Source of the DNA: Archangium violaceum
GTDB lineage: Bacteria > Myxococcota > Myxococcia > Myxococcales > Myxococcaceae
DNA length: 64,000 nucleotides
Assembly (NCBI RefSeq): GCF_016887565.1
Contig: NZ_CP069396.1
Span: 2,817,001-2,881,000, forward strand
Reading direction: 5' to 3'
Shown: positions 50,026 through 58,762 of the stretch, in pieces
Layout of the letters: every line of letters starts with the position of its first letter
Position numbering within the stretch: the stretch's first letter is position 1
Notes under the pieces: generated by a model
Told to the model about the DNA's origin: nothing
Databases searched by the model: none
What the model saw: only the letters and a program-made list of their open reading frames with translations
Position numbers and translations under genes: made by a program

Positions 50026-52389
50026 ATGATCGTCAAGTGTGAGCGGTGCCAGACGCGGTTCAAGATCCCCGACGAGAAGGTGACGGAAAAGGGGGTCAAG
50101 GTCCGTTGCACGAAGTGTCAGCATACCTTCCGGGTGGCGCGTGAGGACGTCTCGTCCGCCGCGCCCGCCCCGGCCATGCCTTCCGTCGAGGTGGCTCCGT
50201 CCGCGAAGCCGCCAGCGACTCCTCGTGCGGGCACTCCGCTCGAGGTTCCCCGGACCTCCGCGCCCGCCGCCTCGTCCTCCGTGCCCTGGGGCGGTTCCCC
50301 CGCGGCGGGCAAGGCTCCGGGTCGACCCGGAGGCGCCTCTTCCCTCGACGCGCTCTTCGATGCGCCGGGCAGCTCTCCGGCCGCCTCGGGTCCCGGCGTC
50401 GCCGTCCCCCGAGGGGGCGCTCCAGCCATCCCGCTGCCCCGCTCGATGGAGCCGCCGAAGACCCCGGCGACGATCGACCTGGACCCCTTGATGGAGTTCA
50501 TGGGCGACAACACGCCGACTCCCGCGGAGGCGCTCAAGCTCGCCGCCAAGGCCCCCCTTCCCAACAAGCCCGCCGGAGCGCTGGCGCTCGGCGCGACCCA
50601 GCCCGGCCCGACCGCGCCGGCCGCGAAGCCCGCTCCGGCTCCCAAGCCGGCCCAGGCCGCCGCGCCCGTGCCGGTCCAGGTCCCGGCGAAGAGCCCCGCG
50701 CCCGTCCAGGTCCCGGCGAAGAGCCCCGCGCCCGCCCTGCCCAAGAGCAGCGCGCCCTTCACCTTCGACGAGAACGATCCGTTCGGCGCGAGCGATGCCG
50801 GGGCGATGCTCGCCGACCCGGTGCCCACGCCGCCGCCGGCTCCCAAGCCGGCTCCGATGCCCGTGCCGGCTCGGAGTGCCCCACCGGCGCCCAAGCCGGC
50901 CCAGAGCGCCGCCCCCGCGCCGGTCCAGGTTCCGGCCAGGAGCCCCGCGCCCGCGCCCGTCCCGGCGCACAGCGCGCCGATGGCGTTCGAGGAGAATGAT
51001 CCGTTCGCGCTGCCGCCGGATGATTCGCCGACGGTTCCGGCCACGCCCACGCTGCCTCCCCGGGGCGCCGCGCCCGTCCCGGCGCACAGCGCGCCGATGG
51101 CGTTCGAGGAGAACGATCCGTTCGCGCTGCCGCCGGATGATTCGCCGACGGTTCCGGCCACGCCCACGCTGCCTCCCCGGAGTGCCGCGCCCATTCCGGT
51201 TCCGGCTCCCGCTTTCGAGGAGATGGAGGGGCTCGAGGGCAACAACCCGTTCGTCTCGTACGAGCCCCCGCCTCCAGCCCCGGCTCCGGCTCGTGCCGCC
51301 GCGCCGATGCCGATGCAGACCGCGGCCCCGAACGCGATGGCGGGTAACAACCCGTTCGCCACGTTCGACCCCGTGGCGGCGCTGCCTCCATCCCCCGCGG
51401 ACAGGATGCCCATGACGCCCTCGGGCTCGTTCGATCCCGTGGCGGCACTGCCTCCAGCGCCCGCGGCCAGGGCGCCCGCTCCGGTTCCTGCTCCGACTCC
51501 CGCGGCCGCTCCGTCGGGCATCCCGGATTGGGGTGCTCCGCAGGGGGCCGTTCCGTCGGGCATCCCGGATTGGGGCGCTCCGCAGGGCGCCGTTCCGGCG
51601 GGTATTCCGGACTGGGGTGCCACGCAGACGGTCCCGGCGACCCCGCTGGCCAAGTCGGGGGCTCCGACGGAGCGCAATCCGTTCCCGGACTTCCCGGGGC
51701 CGGGGGCTCCCCAGGGTCGGGAGATCCTCGCCGATCTTCCGGCCATGCAGCCGACACCGACGCCCCCGCCGCCGGTGATTGCCGCCCCGCCTCCGAAGAA
51801 GGAGGAGGCTCCCAGCGAGCGCCAGGGTCCGCGTCTGGTGCAGCGTCTGGCCGCGGTGGCCGCTCAGCTCGTCGTGGCGGCGGTGCTGGTGGTCGGCCTC
51901 GTCGCCGTGGGCAGCGCCTGGCTCAACGATGGCCGGGTGGAGCTGTCGGCGCTGTCGCCCTCGCGCATGAGGGAGATGGTGTCGCCCACGCTGCCCCTGG
52001 TGCCGAAGGACCTCTCCAACGGCCTCTACGAGACGCGTGACGGACACACCCTCTTCTTCGTCCGGGGCGAGGTGGAGAACCGGGGCACCGCTCCCGTCCG
52101 GGTGAAGGCGCGCGTCGCGCTGTACGAAGGGGACCAGCGGGTGAAGAGCGCGGAGGGCCTCGTGGGCGCCGTGCCCACGCCGGAGGAGCTCTACTCGCTC
52201 GTGAGCGCCAGTGAGGCCGACGCGCTGCGGAGCCGCCTGGACGGAGCCGCCAAAGAGGTGGCTCCCGGGGCCCGGGCACCCTTCGTCGTCTTCTTCTACG
52301 AGTACCCGGCGGATCTGGCCGGCTTCCGGCTCGACGTGACGTTCGAGTCCCTGGCCAAGGAGGGGAACGCGGGCAATGCCCAGCCGTGA
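50026..52389 (+). CDS. MJ0042 zinc-ribbon protein with Pro-rich repeats and DUF3426-like C-terminus
   Basis: This is a 787-residue protein in three parts. An N-terminal zinc ribbon (1-40) has CERC (5-8) and CTKC (28-31). A very long low-complexity Pro/Ala region (~45-600) follows with recurrent FEENDPFAL and NNPF motifs, including two identical 39-residue units and three 14-residue units. Then comes a membrane helix (VAAQLVVAAVLVVGLVAVGSAWL, ~615) and a C-terminal beta domain (~660-785) like DUF3426 (FFVRGEVENRGTAPVRVKARV). Such proteins are common in myxobacteria; the role is unknown. Its stop overlaps the next gene by 14 bp. Confidence 0.85.
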   Translation: MIVKCERCQTRFKIPDEKVTEKGVKVRCTKCQHTFRVAREDVSSAAPAPAMPSVEVAPSAKPPATPRAGTPLEVPRTSAPAASSSVPWGGSPAAGKAPGRPGGASSLDALFDAPGSSPAASGPGVAVPRGGAPAIPLPRSMEPPKTPATIDLDPLMEFMGDNTPTPAEALKLAAKAPLPNKPAGALALGATQPGPTAPAAKPAPAPKPAQAAAPVPVQVPAKSPAPVQVPAKSPAPALPKSSAPFTFDENDPFGASDAGAMLADPVPTPPPAPKPAPMPVPARSAPPAPKPAQSAAPAPVQVPARSPAPAPVPAHSAPMAFEENDPFALPPDDSPTVPATPTLPPRGAAPVPAHSAPMAFEENDPFALPPDDSPTVPATPTLPPRSAAPIPVPAPAFEEMEGLEGNNPFVSYEPPPPAPAPARAAAPMPMQTAAPNAMAGNNPFATFDPVAALPPSPADRMPMTPSGSFDPVAALPPAPAARAPAPVPAPTPAAAPSGIPDWGAPQGAVPSGIPDWGAPQGAVPAGIPDWGATQTVPATPLAKSGAPTERNPFPDFPGPGAPQGREILADLPAMQPTPTPPPPVIAAPPPKKEEAPSERQGPRLVQRLAAVAAQLVVAAVLVVGLVAVGSAWLNDGRVELSALSPSRMREMVSPTLPLVPKDLSNGLYETRDGHTLFFVRGEVENRGTAPVRVKARVALYEGDQRVKSAEGLVGAVPTPEELYSLVSASEADALRSRLDGAAKEVAPGARAPFVVFFYEYPADLAGFRLDVTFESLAKEGNAGNAQP
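50956..51189 (+). repeat. Tandem 117-bp coding repeat, two copies
   Basis: Units 50956-51072 and 51073-51189 are nearly identical (a few silent or single differences such as AAT/AAC) and encode the 39-residue repeat beginning PVPAHSAPMAFEENDPF. The DNA identity points to recent duplication. Confidence 0.85.
51514..51639 (+). repeat. Tandem 42-bp coding repeat, three copies
   Basis: Units begin at 51514, 51556 and 51598 and encode SGIPDWGAPQGAVP (twice) and a diverged third copy AGIPDWGATQTVP. It lies in the same Pro-rich region as the 117-bp repeat. Confidence 0.8.
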
Positions 52390-53128
52390 GGAGGCCAAGA
52401 GCGTCGTCCGGCGGCTCCATGCCCTGAGTGGGAGCGCGGAGATCGTCCGCAAGGCCGCCGCGCGCGAGCTGGCGAAGCGGGATCCGCTGGATGCCAACGA
52501 GCTCCTCCACGAGGTCATCTTCCTGGCCCGTGGGGGCTGGGAGCCGGCCACCTGCGTGCTCTCCGCCTTCGTGGGGGCGCTGGGCCAGGAGGCGGCGAAC
52601 ATCCCCTACGCGGACTCGCTGCGCCGCATGGCCGAGGTGCAGTCCCTGGAGTCGGTGGCGGACCTCTTCGAGACGGCGCCGGCCCGCAAGGAGCTGGACG
52701 AGGGCGCGGCGGCCAAGGCGGACGCCCAGGTCTCCAACCAGTCGCTGGGGCACCTCAAGCAGCAGGCCCGGCTCACGAGGGATCCGGACGTGCTCTCGCG
52801 GCTGGTCACGGTGAGCAATCCCGCGGTGGTGCGCAACGCGCTCCTCAACCCCCGCCTCACCGAGCCCCTGGTGGTGCGCATGGCGGCACGCCGCCCGGCC
52901 CGTCCGGAGCCGCTGATGGAGATCTGGAAGTCACCGCGCTGGTCCTCGCGCCACGCCGTGCGCCGCGCGCTCGTCTTCAACCCGTACCTGCCGCCGGAGG
53001 TGGGGGTGAAGATCGTCCCCCTGCTCAGCACGAGCGACCTGTCCGAGCTGGCGGCGGATTCCTCCGTGCACCCGTCCCTGCGCGAGCAGGCCGCGCGCCT
53101 GCTGGACGGCGCGTCCGGGCAGCGCTGA
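52376..53128 (+). CDS. Helical-repeat (HEAT-like) protein, function unknown
   Basis: This is a 250-residue soluble protein of alpha-helical repeats. Sections such as AARELAKRDPLDANELLHEVIFLA, RLVTVSNPAVVRNALLNPRLTEPLVVRMA, HAVRRALVFNPYLPPEVGVKIVPLL and SSVHPSLREQAARLL have the helix-turn-helix spacing of HEAT/leucine-rich-variant repeats. There is no signal peptide. It begins 14 bp before the zinc-ribbon gene ends, so the two are coupled. Protein-protein scaffolding is likely; nothing more can be said. Confidence 0.85.
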   Translation: MPSREEAKSVVRRLHALSGSAEIVRKAAARELAKRDPLDANELLHEVIFLARGGWEPATCVLSAFVGALGQEAANIPYADSLRRMAEVQSLESVADLFETAPARKELDEGAAAKADAQVSNQSLGHLKQQARLTRDPDVLSRLVTVSNPAVVRNALLNPRLTEPLVVRMAARRPARPEPLMEIWKSPRWSSRHAVRRALVFNPYLPPEVGVKIVPLLSTSDLSELAADSSVHPSLREQAARLLDGASGQR

Positions 53129-53136
53129 AGGCGGGC

Positions 53137-53367
53137 TCAGCCGCGCTTGGGGCCGGAGTCGGTGTACTCGGCGTCGGAGACGTCCTGGCCGCGCTTGGAG
53201 CGGGGCAGGGTCTTCGCGTCCACGAGGTCCTCGCCCTTGGAGGCCTTCTTGAACGAGTAGACGAACTTGCCCACGGCGTTGCCGAGTTGGCCCATCCGCG
53301 CGGCGGAGAACACCACCACGAGGATGAAGGCGATGAAGAGAATCTCCCCGGTACGCAGCCCCAGCAT
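53137..53367 (-). CDS. tatA: Twin-arginine translocase subunit TatA/TatE
   Basis: This is a 76-residue protein with the TatA layout: a short periplasmic N-terminus, one membrane helix (ILFIAFILVVVFSA), the hinge and amphipathic helix (RMGQLGNAVGKFVYSFKKA) and an acidic/charged tail. It forms the pore part of the Tat pathway for folded proteins. No tatB or tatC is adjacent. ATG 53367 is the natural start; a GTG three codons upstream is possible. It is convergent with the HEAT-like gene. Confidence 0.9.
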   Translation of the reverse strand: MLGLRTGEILFIAFILVVVFSAARMGQLGNAVGKFVYSFKKASKGEDLVDAKTLPRSKRGQDVSDAEYTDSGPKRG

Positions 53368-53476
53368 GCCGCGCACAGTGCAGCAAAGCCCGGGGTGAGG
53401 CAAGCCGCCTGTCACTCCGTGGACGGCGGTTCTCGGGACGCTCGCTCCCCGGGGCGGGCTGTCGCACACTGGTGAC

Positions 53477-54202
53477 ATGCTCCTGCTCGCCCACCGAGGT
53501 GCCAGCGCCGATGCCCCGGAGAATACCCTCGCCGCCTTCCAGGAGGCCGTGGCCCAGGGGGCCGATGGCGTGGAGCTGGACGCCATGGTGTGCGGCTCCG
53601 GCGAGGTGGTGGTGTGCCACGACGAGAAGCTGGACCGGCTCGCGGGCCTGCCCTGGGAGGTGCGCACCACGTCCTGGTGGAAGCTGAAGCAGGCGGACGT
53701 GGGCAGCCGGCTCGGCTTCGCGCCCGAGCGCATTCCCCTGCTGGAGGAGGTGCTGGACGCGCTGCCCGCGCACTTCCTCGTCAACATCGAGCTCAAGTGC
53801 GACCACGCCGACGATGGAGGCCTGTCCCAGAAGGTGGCGGAGCTCGTCACCCGCCGGGAGCTGGCCGAGCGCGTGGTCATCTCCAGCTTCAACCCGCTGT
53901 GCCTCTTCCGGACGGCGGCCGCCGCGCCGTCGCTGCGCCGCGGCTTCCTCATCGACCCGGACAAGCGCTGGGGGCCGCAGGCGTACGTGGTGACGCCGCT
54001 CGTCTCGTCACACTCGGTGCACCCGTACCACGAGCAGTGCACGCCGGAGCGCGTGGAGGAGTGGCGCCGCCGGGGGCTGCGCGTGGCGGTGTGGACGGTG
54101 GATGACGCGGAGCGCGCCCGGGCGATGGAGGAGATGGGCGTCTCCTACCTCATCACCAACAGGCCCCGCGCCGTGCGCGAGGCCCTGCGCGCCGGGGCCT
54201 AG
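53477..54202 (+). CDS. Glycerophosphodiester phosphodiesterase
   Basis: This is a 241-residue cytoplasmic TIM-barrel enzyme that hydrolyses glycerophosphodiesters to sn-glycerol-3-phosphate and an alcohol. The GDPD motifs are LLAHRGASADAPENTLAAF (His6, Arg7, Glu15), GVELDAMV (metal-binding Glu and Asp) and VCHDEKLDR (His). There is no signal peptide, so it is UgpQ-like rather than GlpQ-like. It is divergent from tatA by about 110 bp and overlaps the convergent outer-membrane gene by 4 bp at the stop codons. Confidence 0.94.
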   Translation: MLLLAHRGASADAPENTLAAFQEAVAQGADGVELDAMVCGSGEVVVCHDEKLDRLAGLPWEVRTTSWWKLKQADVGSRLGFAPERIPLLEEVLDALPAHFLVNIELKCDHADDGGLSQKVAELVTRRELAERVVISSFNPLCLFRTAAAAPSLRRGFLIDPDKRWGPQAYVVTPLVSSHSVHPYHEQCTPERVEEWRRRGLRVAVWTVDDAERARAMEEMGVSYLITNRPRAVREALRAGA

Positions 54203-55149
54203 AAGTCCAGGCCGAGCGTGGTGTTGAAGGCGAACACCGCGGGCAGGGCCCGGTCCCTGACGGCACCCGTCGTGGTGTTGGCCACCTGGAGGGTGCCCTG
54301 GTTGCTGAGGGACACCTCGGCGCCAAGCTGCAGCGCGCCGCCGATGAAGCGCACGCCACCGTAGAAGCGGGTGTTGATGTTCTCGCCCAGCTTCACCTGC
54401 TCATAGATGCCGGTGTTGTCCAGGCCCGCGTAGGGGTTGGAGTTGGGGTCCGTCGGCACCTGCCGGCGCTGATCGAAGTCGAGCGTGTCGGAGCTGGCCG
54501 CCACACCGACCAGGTCGATGCCGCCGTAGGGGGTGAGTGTCACCATTCCCCCGAGCGGGAACTGCTTGCCCACGCCCACGTCCAGGCCAGCCGCCGTCAG
54601 GTTGAAGTCCTTGTTGCCCAGCAGCTGCGTCACGTGGGCGCGCACACCGATGTCCGGCAGCCAGGTGAAGCCCTCGTTGACGGCCCACTTCAGCTCGCCC
54701 GTGGTGGCGAACATGTTGCTGCGGTCGATCCACCCCACGCGCGCACCGAGCTCGAGCGAGAAGGGCAGGCCCTTGCGCACATGCACCGAGGGCAGCAGCA
54801 GCGAGTCCGTCTGCGTGCTCTCCGTGGGCAGCAGCACCTGGCCGTCCTCGCTGCCCAGCGTGGGCAGGCCGATGACGCTCAGCTCCGCGTTGACGGCGAA
54901 GCCCGCGTGCCCCAGCGTCTCCGGGGGCATCAGGTTGGCCGAGGTCATCACCGCGGCGAAGGTGCGGGCGAAGGCACGGAAGTCCCCGTTGGCCTCCGGG
55001 TTGTAGTTGGTCGAGAGATCAGTAGAGCCCAAGGACCTGAACCGGTTCGGGTTCCCCAGCTTCGTGAGCTGGAAGTCGTTGCGATCCGCGTACGCGGCGG
55101 GGCCGCTCACCAGAACCGCCAGGGCCATCCAACGGCTGAACGTCCGCAT
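54199..55149 (-). CDS. Outer-membrane beta-barrel-like protein, unknown
   Basis: This is a 316-residue exported protein. The signal peptide ends at AAYA-DR (~22). Alternating-pattern strands run throughout (LPFSLELGARVGWI, VTLTPYGGIDLVGVAAS, RFYGGVRFIGGALQLGAEVSLS), and the final residue is Phe (TTLGLDF), typical for Bam-assembled barrels. No functional motif was recognised. It is convergent with the GDPD gene. Confidence 0.85.
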   Translation of the reverse strand: MRTFSRWMALAVLVSGPAAYADRNDFQLTKLGNPNRFRSLGSTDLSTNYNPEANGDFRAFARTFAAVMTSANLMPPETLGHAGFAVNAELSVIGLPTLGSEDGQVLLPTESTQTDSLLLPSVHVRKGLPFSLELGARVGWIDRSNMFATTGELKWAVNEGFTWLPDIGVRAHVTQLLGNKDFNLTAAGLDVGVGKQFPLGGMVTLTPYGGIDLVGVAASSDTLDFDQRRQVPTDPNSNPYAGLDNTGIYEQVKLGENINTRFYGGVRFIGGALQLGAEVSLSNQGTLQVANTTTGAVRDRALPAVFAFNTTLGLDF

Positions 55150-55306
55150 CCTCAGTACCGCCTCCCAAGGCGCACGTCCGGCGACGGCGCCAAACGGGGT
55201 GACGCTAGCGTGCGTCCGAGGAAAGCGTCAATAAAACGGGCGGCTTCCGAGGGGGCGGGTGAGCCCCGACGAAAGCCGCCCGGAAGGAAGGCGATAGTCG
55301 CGCTAC

Positions 55307-58300
55307 TTACGGCGTCGCGCTCTTGCCCGGCTTGGTGGCCGAGGCCGGCGCCGCGGCCGAGCCCAGCTTCTGGGCCAGCTCGGCCGGACGGCGGCGGATG
55401 ACCAGGGTGCGGCGGCTGGCGAAGTCGGTGCTCTCGCGCGCCACCACCAGGACGTTGTTGTTGCCCTCCTTGAGGGAGAACTCGGTGGTGAACTTGAGCT
55501 TGCGCGGCTCGTTCGCCTTCGCGTTCTGGTCCACGCCCTGGAAGTACACCTTCTGGTCGTTCACCAGGATGTACATGTCCAGCAGGCCCTGGGCGTCATC
55601 CACCTCGCCGGTGAGGGTGTACTTGTCCCCGTTGGCCACCAGCCCGCCCTGGGTGGAGTCCACGTCCAGCTTGATCTCCGGCGGCGAGCGGCGGGCCACG
55701 TACGTCAGACCCTGCACCGGGGTGGCCTTGCCGCGCGCCTCGCGCACGTCCTGGCTGCGCACGAAGGCGAAGCGGTCCTTCTCCAGCTCCACGCGGTAGA
55801 AGCCCTTGGTGACGGCCTCGGCGTTGAGCACCGCCGGCTTGGACAGCTTCGCCAGCACCGTGCCGTCCTGCTGCGGCGAGCCCAGCAGCTCCGCCTTCTC
55901 CGCCACCTTCACCAGGCTCTTCTTCGGCTCGAGCTTCGCCACCGGCACGTCCGACACCGGCAGCTCCAGCTTCTCCATGGCGAACTCCTCGAGCGGCTCG
56001 TCGACGATGGCCAGCTTCAGCGGGAAGGTCGCCTCGCGGAAGCCCTTCTTCACCTCCAGCTGGAAGCGCGCCGTCTTCGTCTCGCCCGAGGCCAGCTCGC
56101 CCAGCTTGAAGCGGCCCTTCTCGATGAAGATGTTCGGGTCGCCAACATTCTTGATCTGCGCGAACGAGTCGAGCGCCTTGCCCTTGCCGGTGTTCGTCAC
56201 GTCCAGCACCAGGATGATGTCCTCGCCGCGCTGGGCCACGCCGTCACCGTTGCACGTCTCGCAGGTGTCGATGACCTGCCAGTTGAAGGCGAAGGCGGGA
56301 CGCGGCAGCTCCGCGAAGTTCAGCTCGCTCACCACCGTGGTGGGCAGCGCGCCATTGTCGTCGAAGAACTTCACCGTCACGTCGTCGCGGCGCGAGGTCA
56401 GGTCCTTGGGCAGGCGCACCTTCACCTTCCACGTCTTCTTCTCCCCCGGCGCCAGGCTGCCGAAGAGGAACTCGCGGCGGTCCAGGTAGAAGTTGTCGCT
56501 CTCCGTGTAGGCACGCACCCGCTTGAGGGCCTCGCCGCCCTTGTTCTCCGCGGTGACGGTCATGTCGAACGTCTCGCCCGCGGCGATGTGCTGGTCCGCG
56601 GCGGGGCTGAAGCTCCCCGTGAGCTTCACGTCCTTGGGCGTGGGGCCCGCGCTCCAGTCCACGTTGAGCGCGCTGATGGCGGAGCTGATGCGCTGCTCCT
56701 CCTCGCGGCGCTTCTGCTCCACGAAGGTCTTGCCCTTCTGCAGCATCTGGCGCCGGTCCGTGAAGGGCACCTGGAGGACGTAGTCCCGGGCGAACTGCAC
56801 CTCGAAGTCCTCCTTCACCTCTTCCTGGCTCTCCGCGTCGAGCTGATCATCCAGCTCCTCGCCCGTGCCCACCGAGTCCACGTCCAGCAGCGGGTGGCCG
56901 CCGGAGCGGTCCTTGGACGCCGTCTCGTTGTTCTTGGCGGCCTCCTCCTGCGCCTTCTTGGCCAGCGCCTGCTGCTTCTCGTCCAGCTTGAGGTACTTCA
57001 CCGTCTCGAGCGGCTTCTCGCGGCCGAGCACGTCCTCGCGCTTCTTGGCCACCGAGTCCGAGTTCGGGTTGCCGAAGTGCTGGTCGAGGTCCGCCTCGCC
57101 AATCGTCTTGCGCGGGGCGAACACCAGCACGCGCTCGTCGGTGACGGCCGAGGGCACCAGCTCGATGTCCGGGATGATGCCCACCTCCTGGATGGAGACG
57201 TCGCCCGGGGTGAGGTACTTGGCGATGGTCAGCTTGAGCGCGCTGTCGTCCGGGAAGTCGTACAGCACCTGCACGCTGCCCTTGCCGAACGTCTGGCGGC
57301 CGATGATGACCGCGCGGTTGAGGTTCTTCATCGCGCCGGCGACGATCTCCGAGGCCGAGGCGCTGCCCGCGTTCACCAGCACCGCCACCGGGAAGGTGTC
57401 CTCACCCTCGTCCGGACGGGCGCGCTTCTCCTCGCGCAGCTTGTCCGACAGGCCCACCGTCGACACCAGCGTGCCGTTGGAGATGAAGGTGTCCGACACC
57501 TGGATGGCCTGCTCCAGGAGGCCGCCCGGGTTGCCGCGCAGGTCCAGCACCACGCCCTTGAGCCCACCCTTGGACTCGGTCTGCCGGCGCATCTCGGAGA
57601 GCGCCGCCTGCAAGTCCCTCGTGGTGTTGCCCTGGAAGTTCTTCAGCCGGACGTAGCCCACGTTGCCGGCGAGCAGCTTGGACTGCACGCTCTCGATGGA
57701 GATCATCGCGCGGCTGAGCGTCATGGCGCGCGGCTTGTCCCAGCCCTTGCGATCCACGGTGATGGAGACGCGGCTGTCCACCTGGCCGCGCAGCTTCCCC
57801 ACGGCCTCGTTGAGGTCCATGTTGACCGTGGACTCCTCGCCAATCTTCTTGATCTGATCGTCCTTGAGGATGCCCGCGCGAGCCGCCGGCGTCTTGGGCA
57901 GCACCTTCACCACCGTGAGGTTGCCCTCGCGCATCTGGATGACGAAGCCCAGGCCGCCGAACTCACCCTTCGTCGACAGCTTCATCTCCCGATAGATTTC
58001 GGGGCGCAGCAGCACCGAGTGCGGATCCAACGTGGAGAGCATCCCGTTGACGGCCGCGTACTCGATGTCACGCGTCTCCTCCATGGGACGCATGTTCTTG
58101 TTCACGAAGTCGAAGACGTCCTTGAGCGTGAAGGACATCTTCCACAGTGAGTCGACGTGGCTGATGTCGAACTCGCGCGTCTTGCCGTTGACATTGACGT
58201 TGAGCCTGCCCGTCTCGGCGTTGCCGTCCACGAGCACGTCCGGGACGCTCTTCTCCACGTACTCCAGCGCGGAGATCATCATCTCCTTGGGCCGCACGCG

Positions 58301-58540
58301 CTTGGGGTCGACGTAGTTGTCCTTCACATAGAGGATGACCTTCGTGAAGACGCGCAGGGAGGAGAGCTCGTGCTGCGAGCCTCCCTTCTCACCCGAGAGG
58401 CGAGTGGAGTCAGAAGCGTTTCCCTGGCCGGCCTCCGCCGCACCGAGTGTCAGGGGCAGGGGCGCCCGGTCGTTGCCCACGAGGGCCCAGGCGCCAAGAA
58501 GAACGGCGACGGCGAGAATCCGGCGAAAGAGTCGCGGCAT
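55307..58540 (-). CDS. Large S41 (carboxy-terminal processing) protease with extra C-terminal domains
   Basis: This is a 1077-residue exported serine protease. Signal peptide or anchor at 8-24. The PDZ domain (~190-265) includes GLGFVIQMREGNLTVVKVLP. The S41 core has the Ser/Lys dyad Ser395 (GSASASEI) and Lys420 (FGKGSVQ), spaced 25 as in CtpA (372/397). From ~640 to ~1040 there are additional beta domains with CARDB-like sequence (GRGKALDSFAQIKNVGDPN-type, twice), an SH3-like stretch (EKAELLGSPQQDGTVLAKL) and a final Ig-like domain. Ordinary Ctp enzymes are about 400-700 residues, so this is exceptionally long. It is likely periplasmic, trimming or regulating envelope proteins. Confidence 0.93.
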   Translation of the reverse strand: MPRLFRRILAVAVLLGAWALVGNDRAPLPLTLGAAEAGQGNASDSTRLSGEKGGSQHELSSLRVFTKVILYVKDNYVDPKRVRPKEMMISALEYVEKSVPDVLVDGNAETGRLNVNVNGKTREFDISHVDSLWKMSFTLKDVFDFVNKNMRPMEETRDIEYAAVNGMLSTLDPHSVLLRPEIYREMKLSTKGEFGGLGFVIQMREGNLTVVKVLPKTPAARAGILKDDQIKKIGEESTVNMDLNEAVGKLRGQVDSRVSITVDRKGWDKPRAMTLSRAMISIESVQSKLLAGNVGYVRLKNFQGNTTRDLQAALSEMRRQTESKGGLKGVVLDLRGNPGGLLEQAIQVSDTFISNGTLVSTVGLSDKLREEKRARPDEGEDTFPVAVLVNAGSASASEIVAGAMKNLNRAVIIGRQTFGKGSVQVLYDFPDDSALKLTIAKYLTPGDVSIQEVGIIPDIELVPSAVTDERVLVFAPRKTIGEADLDQHFGNPNSDSVAKKREDVLGREKPLETVKYLKLDEKQQALAKKAQEEAAKNNETASKDRSGGHPLLDVDSVGTGEELDDQLDAESQEEVKEDFEVQFARDYVLQVPFTDRRQMLQKGKTFVEQKRREEEQRISSAISALNVDWSAGPTPKDVKLTGSFSPAADQHIAAGETFDMTVTAENKGGEALKRVRAYTESDNFYLDRREFLFGSLAPGEKKTWKVKVRLPKDLTSRRDDVTVKFFDDNGALPTTVVSELNFAELPRPAFAFNWQVIDTCETCNGDGVAQRGEDIILVLDVTNTGKGKALDSFAQIKNVGDPNIFIEKGRFKLGELASGETKTARFQLEVKKGFREATFPLKLAIVDEPLEEFAMEKLELPVSDVPVAKLEPKKSLVKVAEKAELLGSPQQDGTVLAKLSKPAVLNAEAVTKGFYRVELEKDRFAFVRSQDVREARGKATPVQGLTYVARRSPPEIKLDVDSTQGGLVANGDKYTLTGEVDDAQGLLDMYILVNDQKVYFQGVDQNAKANEPRKLKFTTEFSLKEGNNNVLVVARESTDFASRRTLVIRRRPAELAQKLGSAAAPASATKPGKSATP

Positions 58541-58762
58541 GGTCCATCCAGAGTGAGGCTCGTGAGCCTCGGGGTGATGCGTGAAAAGCCCAGCGAATTC
58601 GAGCAGTTGGCGTGAGGAACTTGTGCCGGGAGCGACCGGGCAAGCCTAATCATGACCCCTCGGTGCTTCAAGCGGAGGCCTTCCCGCAGAGTCGGATAAC
58701 GCCACGAGCGCGCGCTGCGTTCCCGCGCCGGGGCCACCAGACGAGACAACCGGCCCCGGCGA

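Noticed and set aside
50118..51746. 542-codon minus-strand Gly/Ala-rich ORF resembling a PE-PGRS-like protein
   Set aside because: The Gly/Ala richness is the reverse complement of Pro/Ala codons in the plus-strand gene.
49201..52602. Minus-strand ORF of 1133 codons spanning the zinc-ribbon gene
   Set aside because: Only the last 224 codons (the PhaR-like protein) have family similarity. The rest is Arg/Gly/His-rich antisense of the Pro-rich plus-strand gene, as expected from GC-rich third positions.
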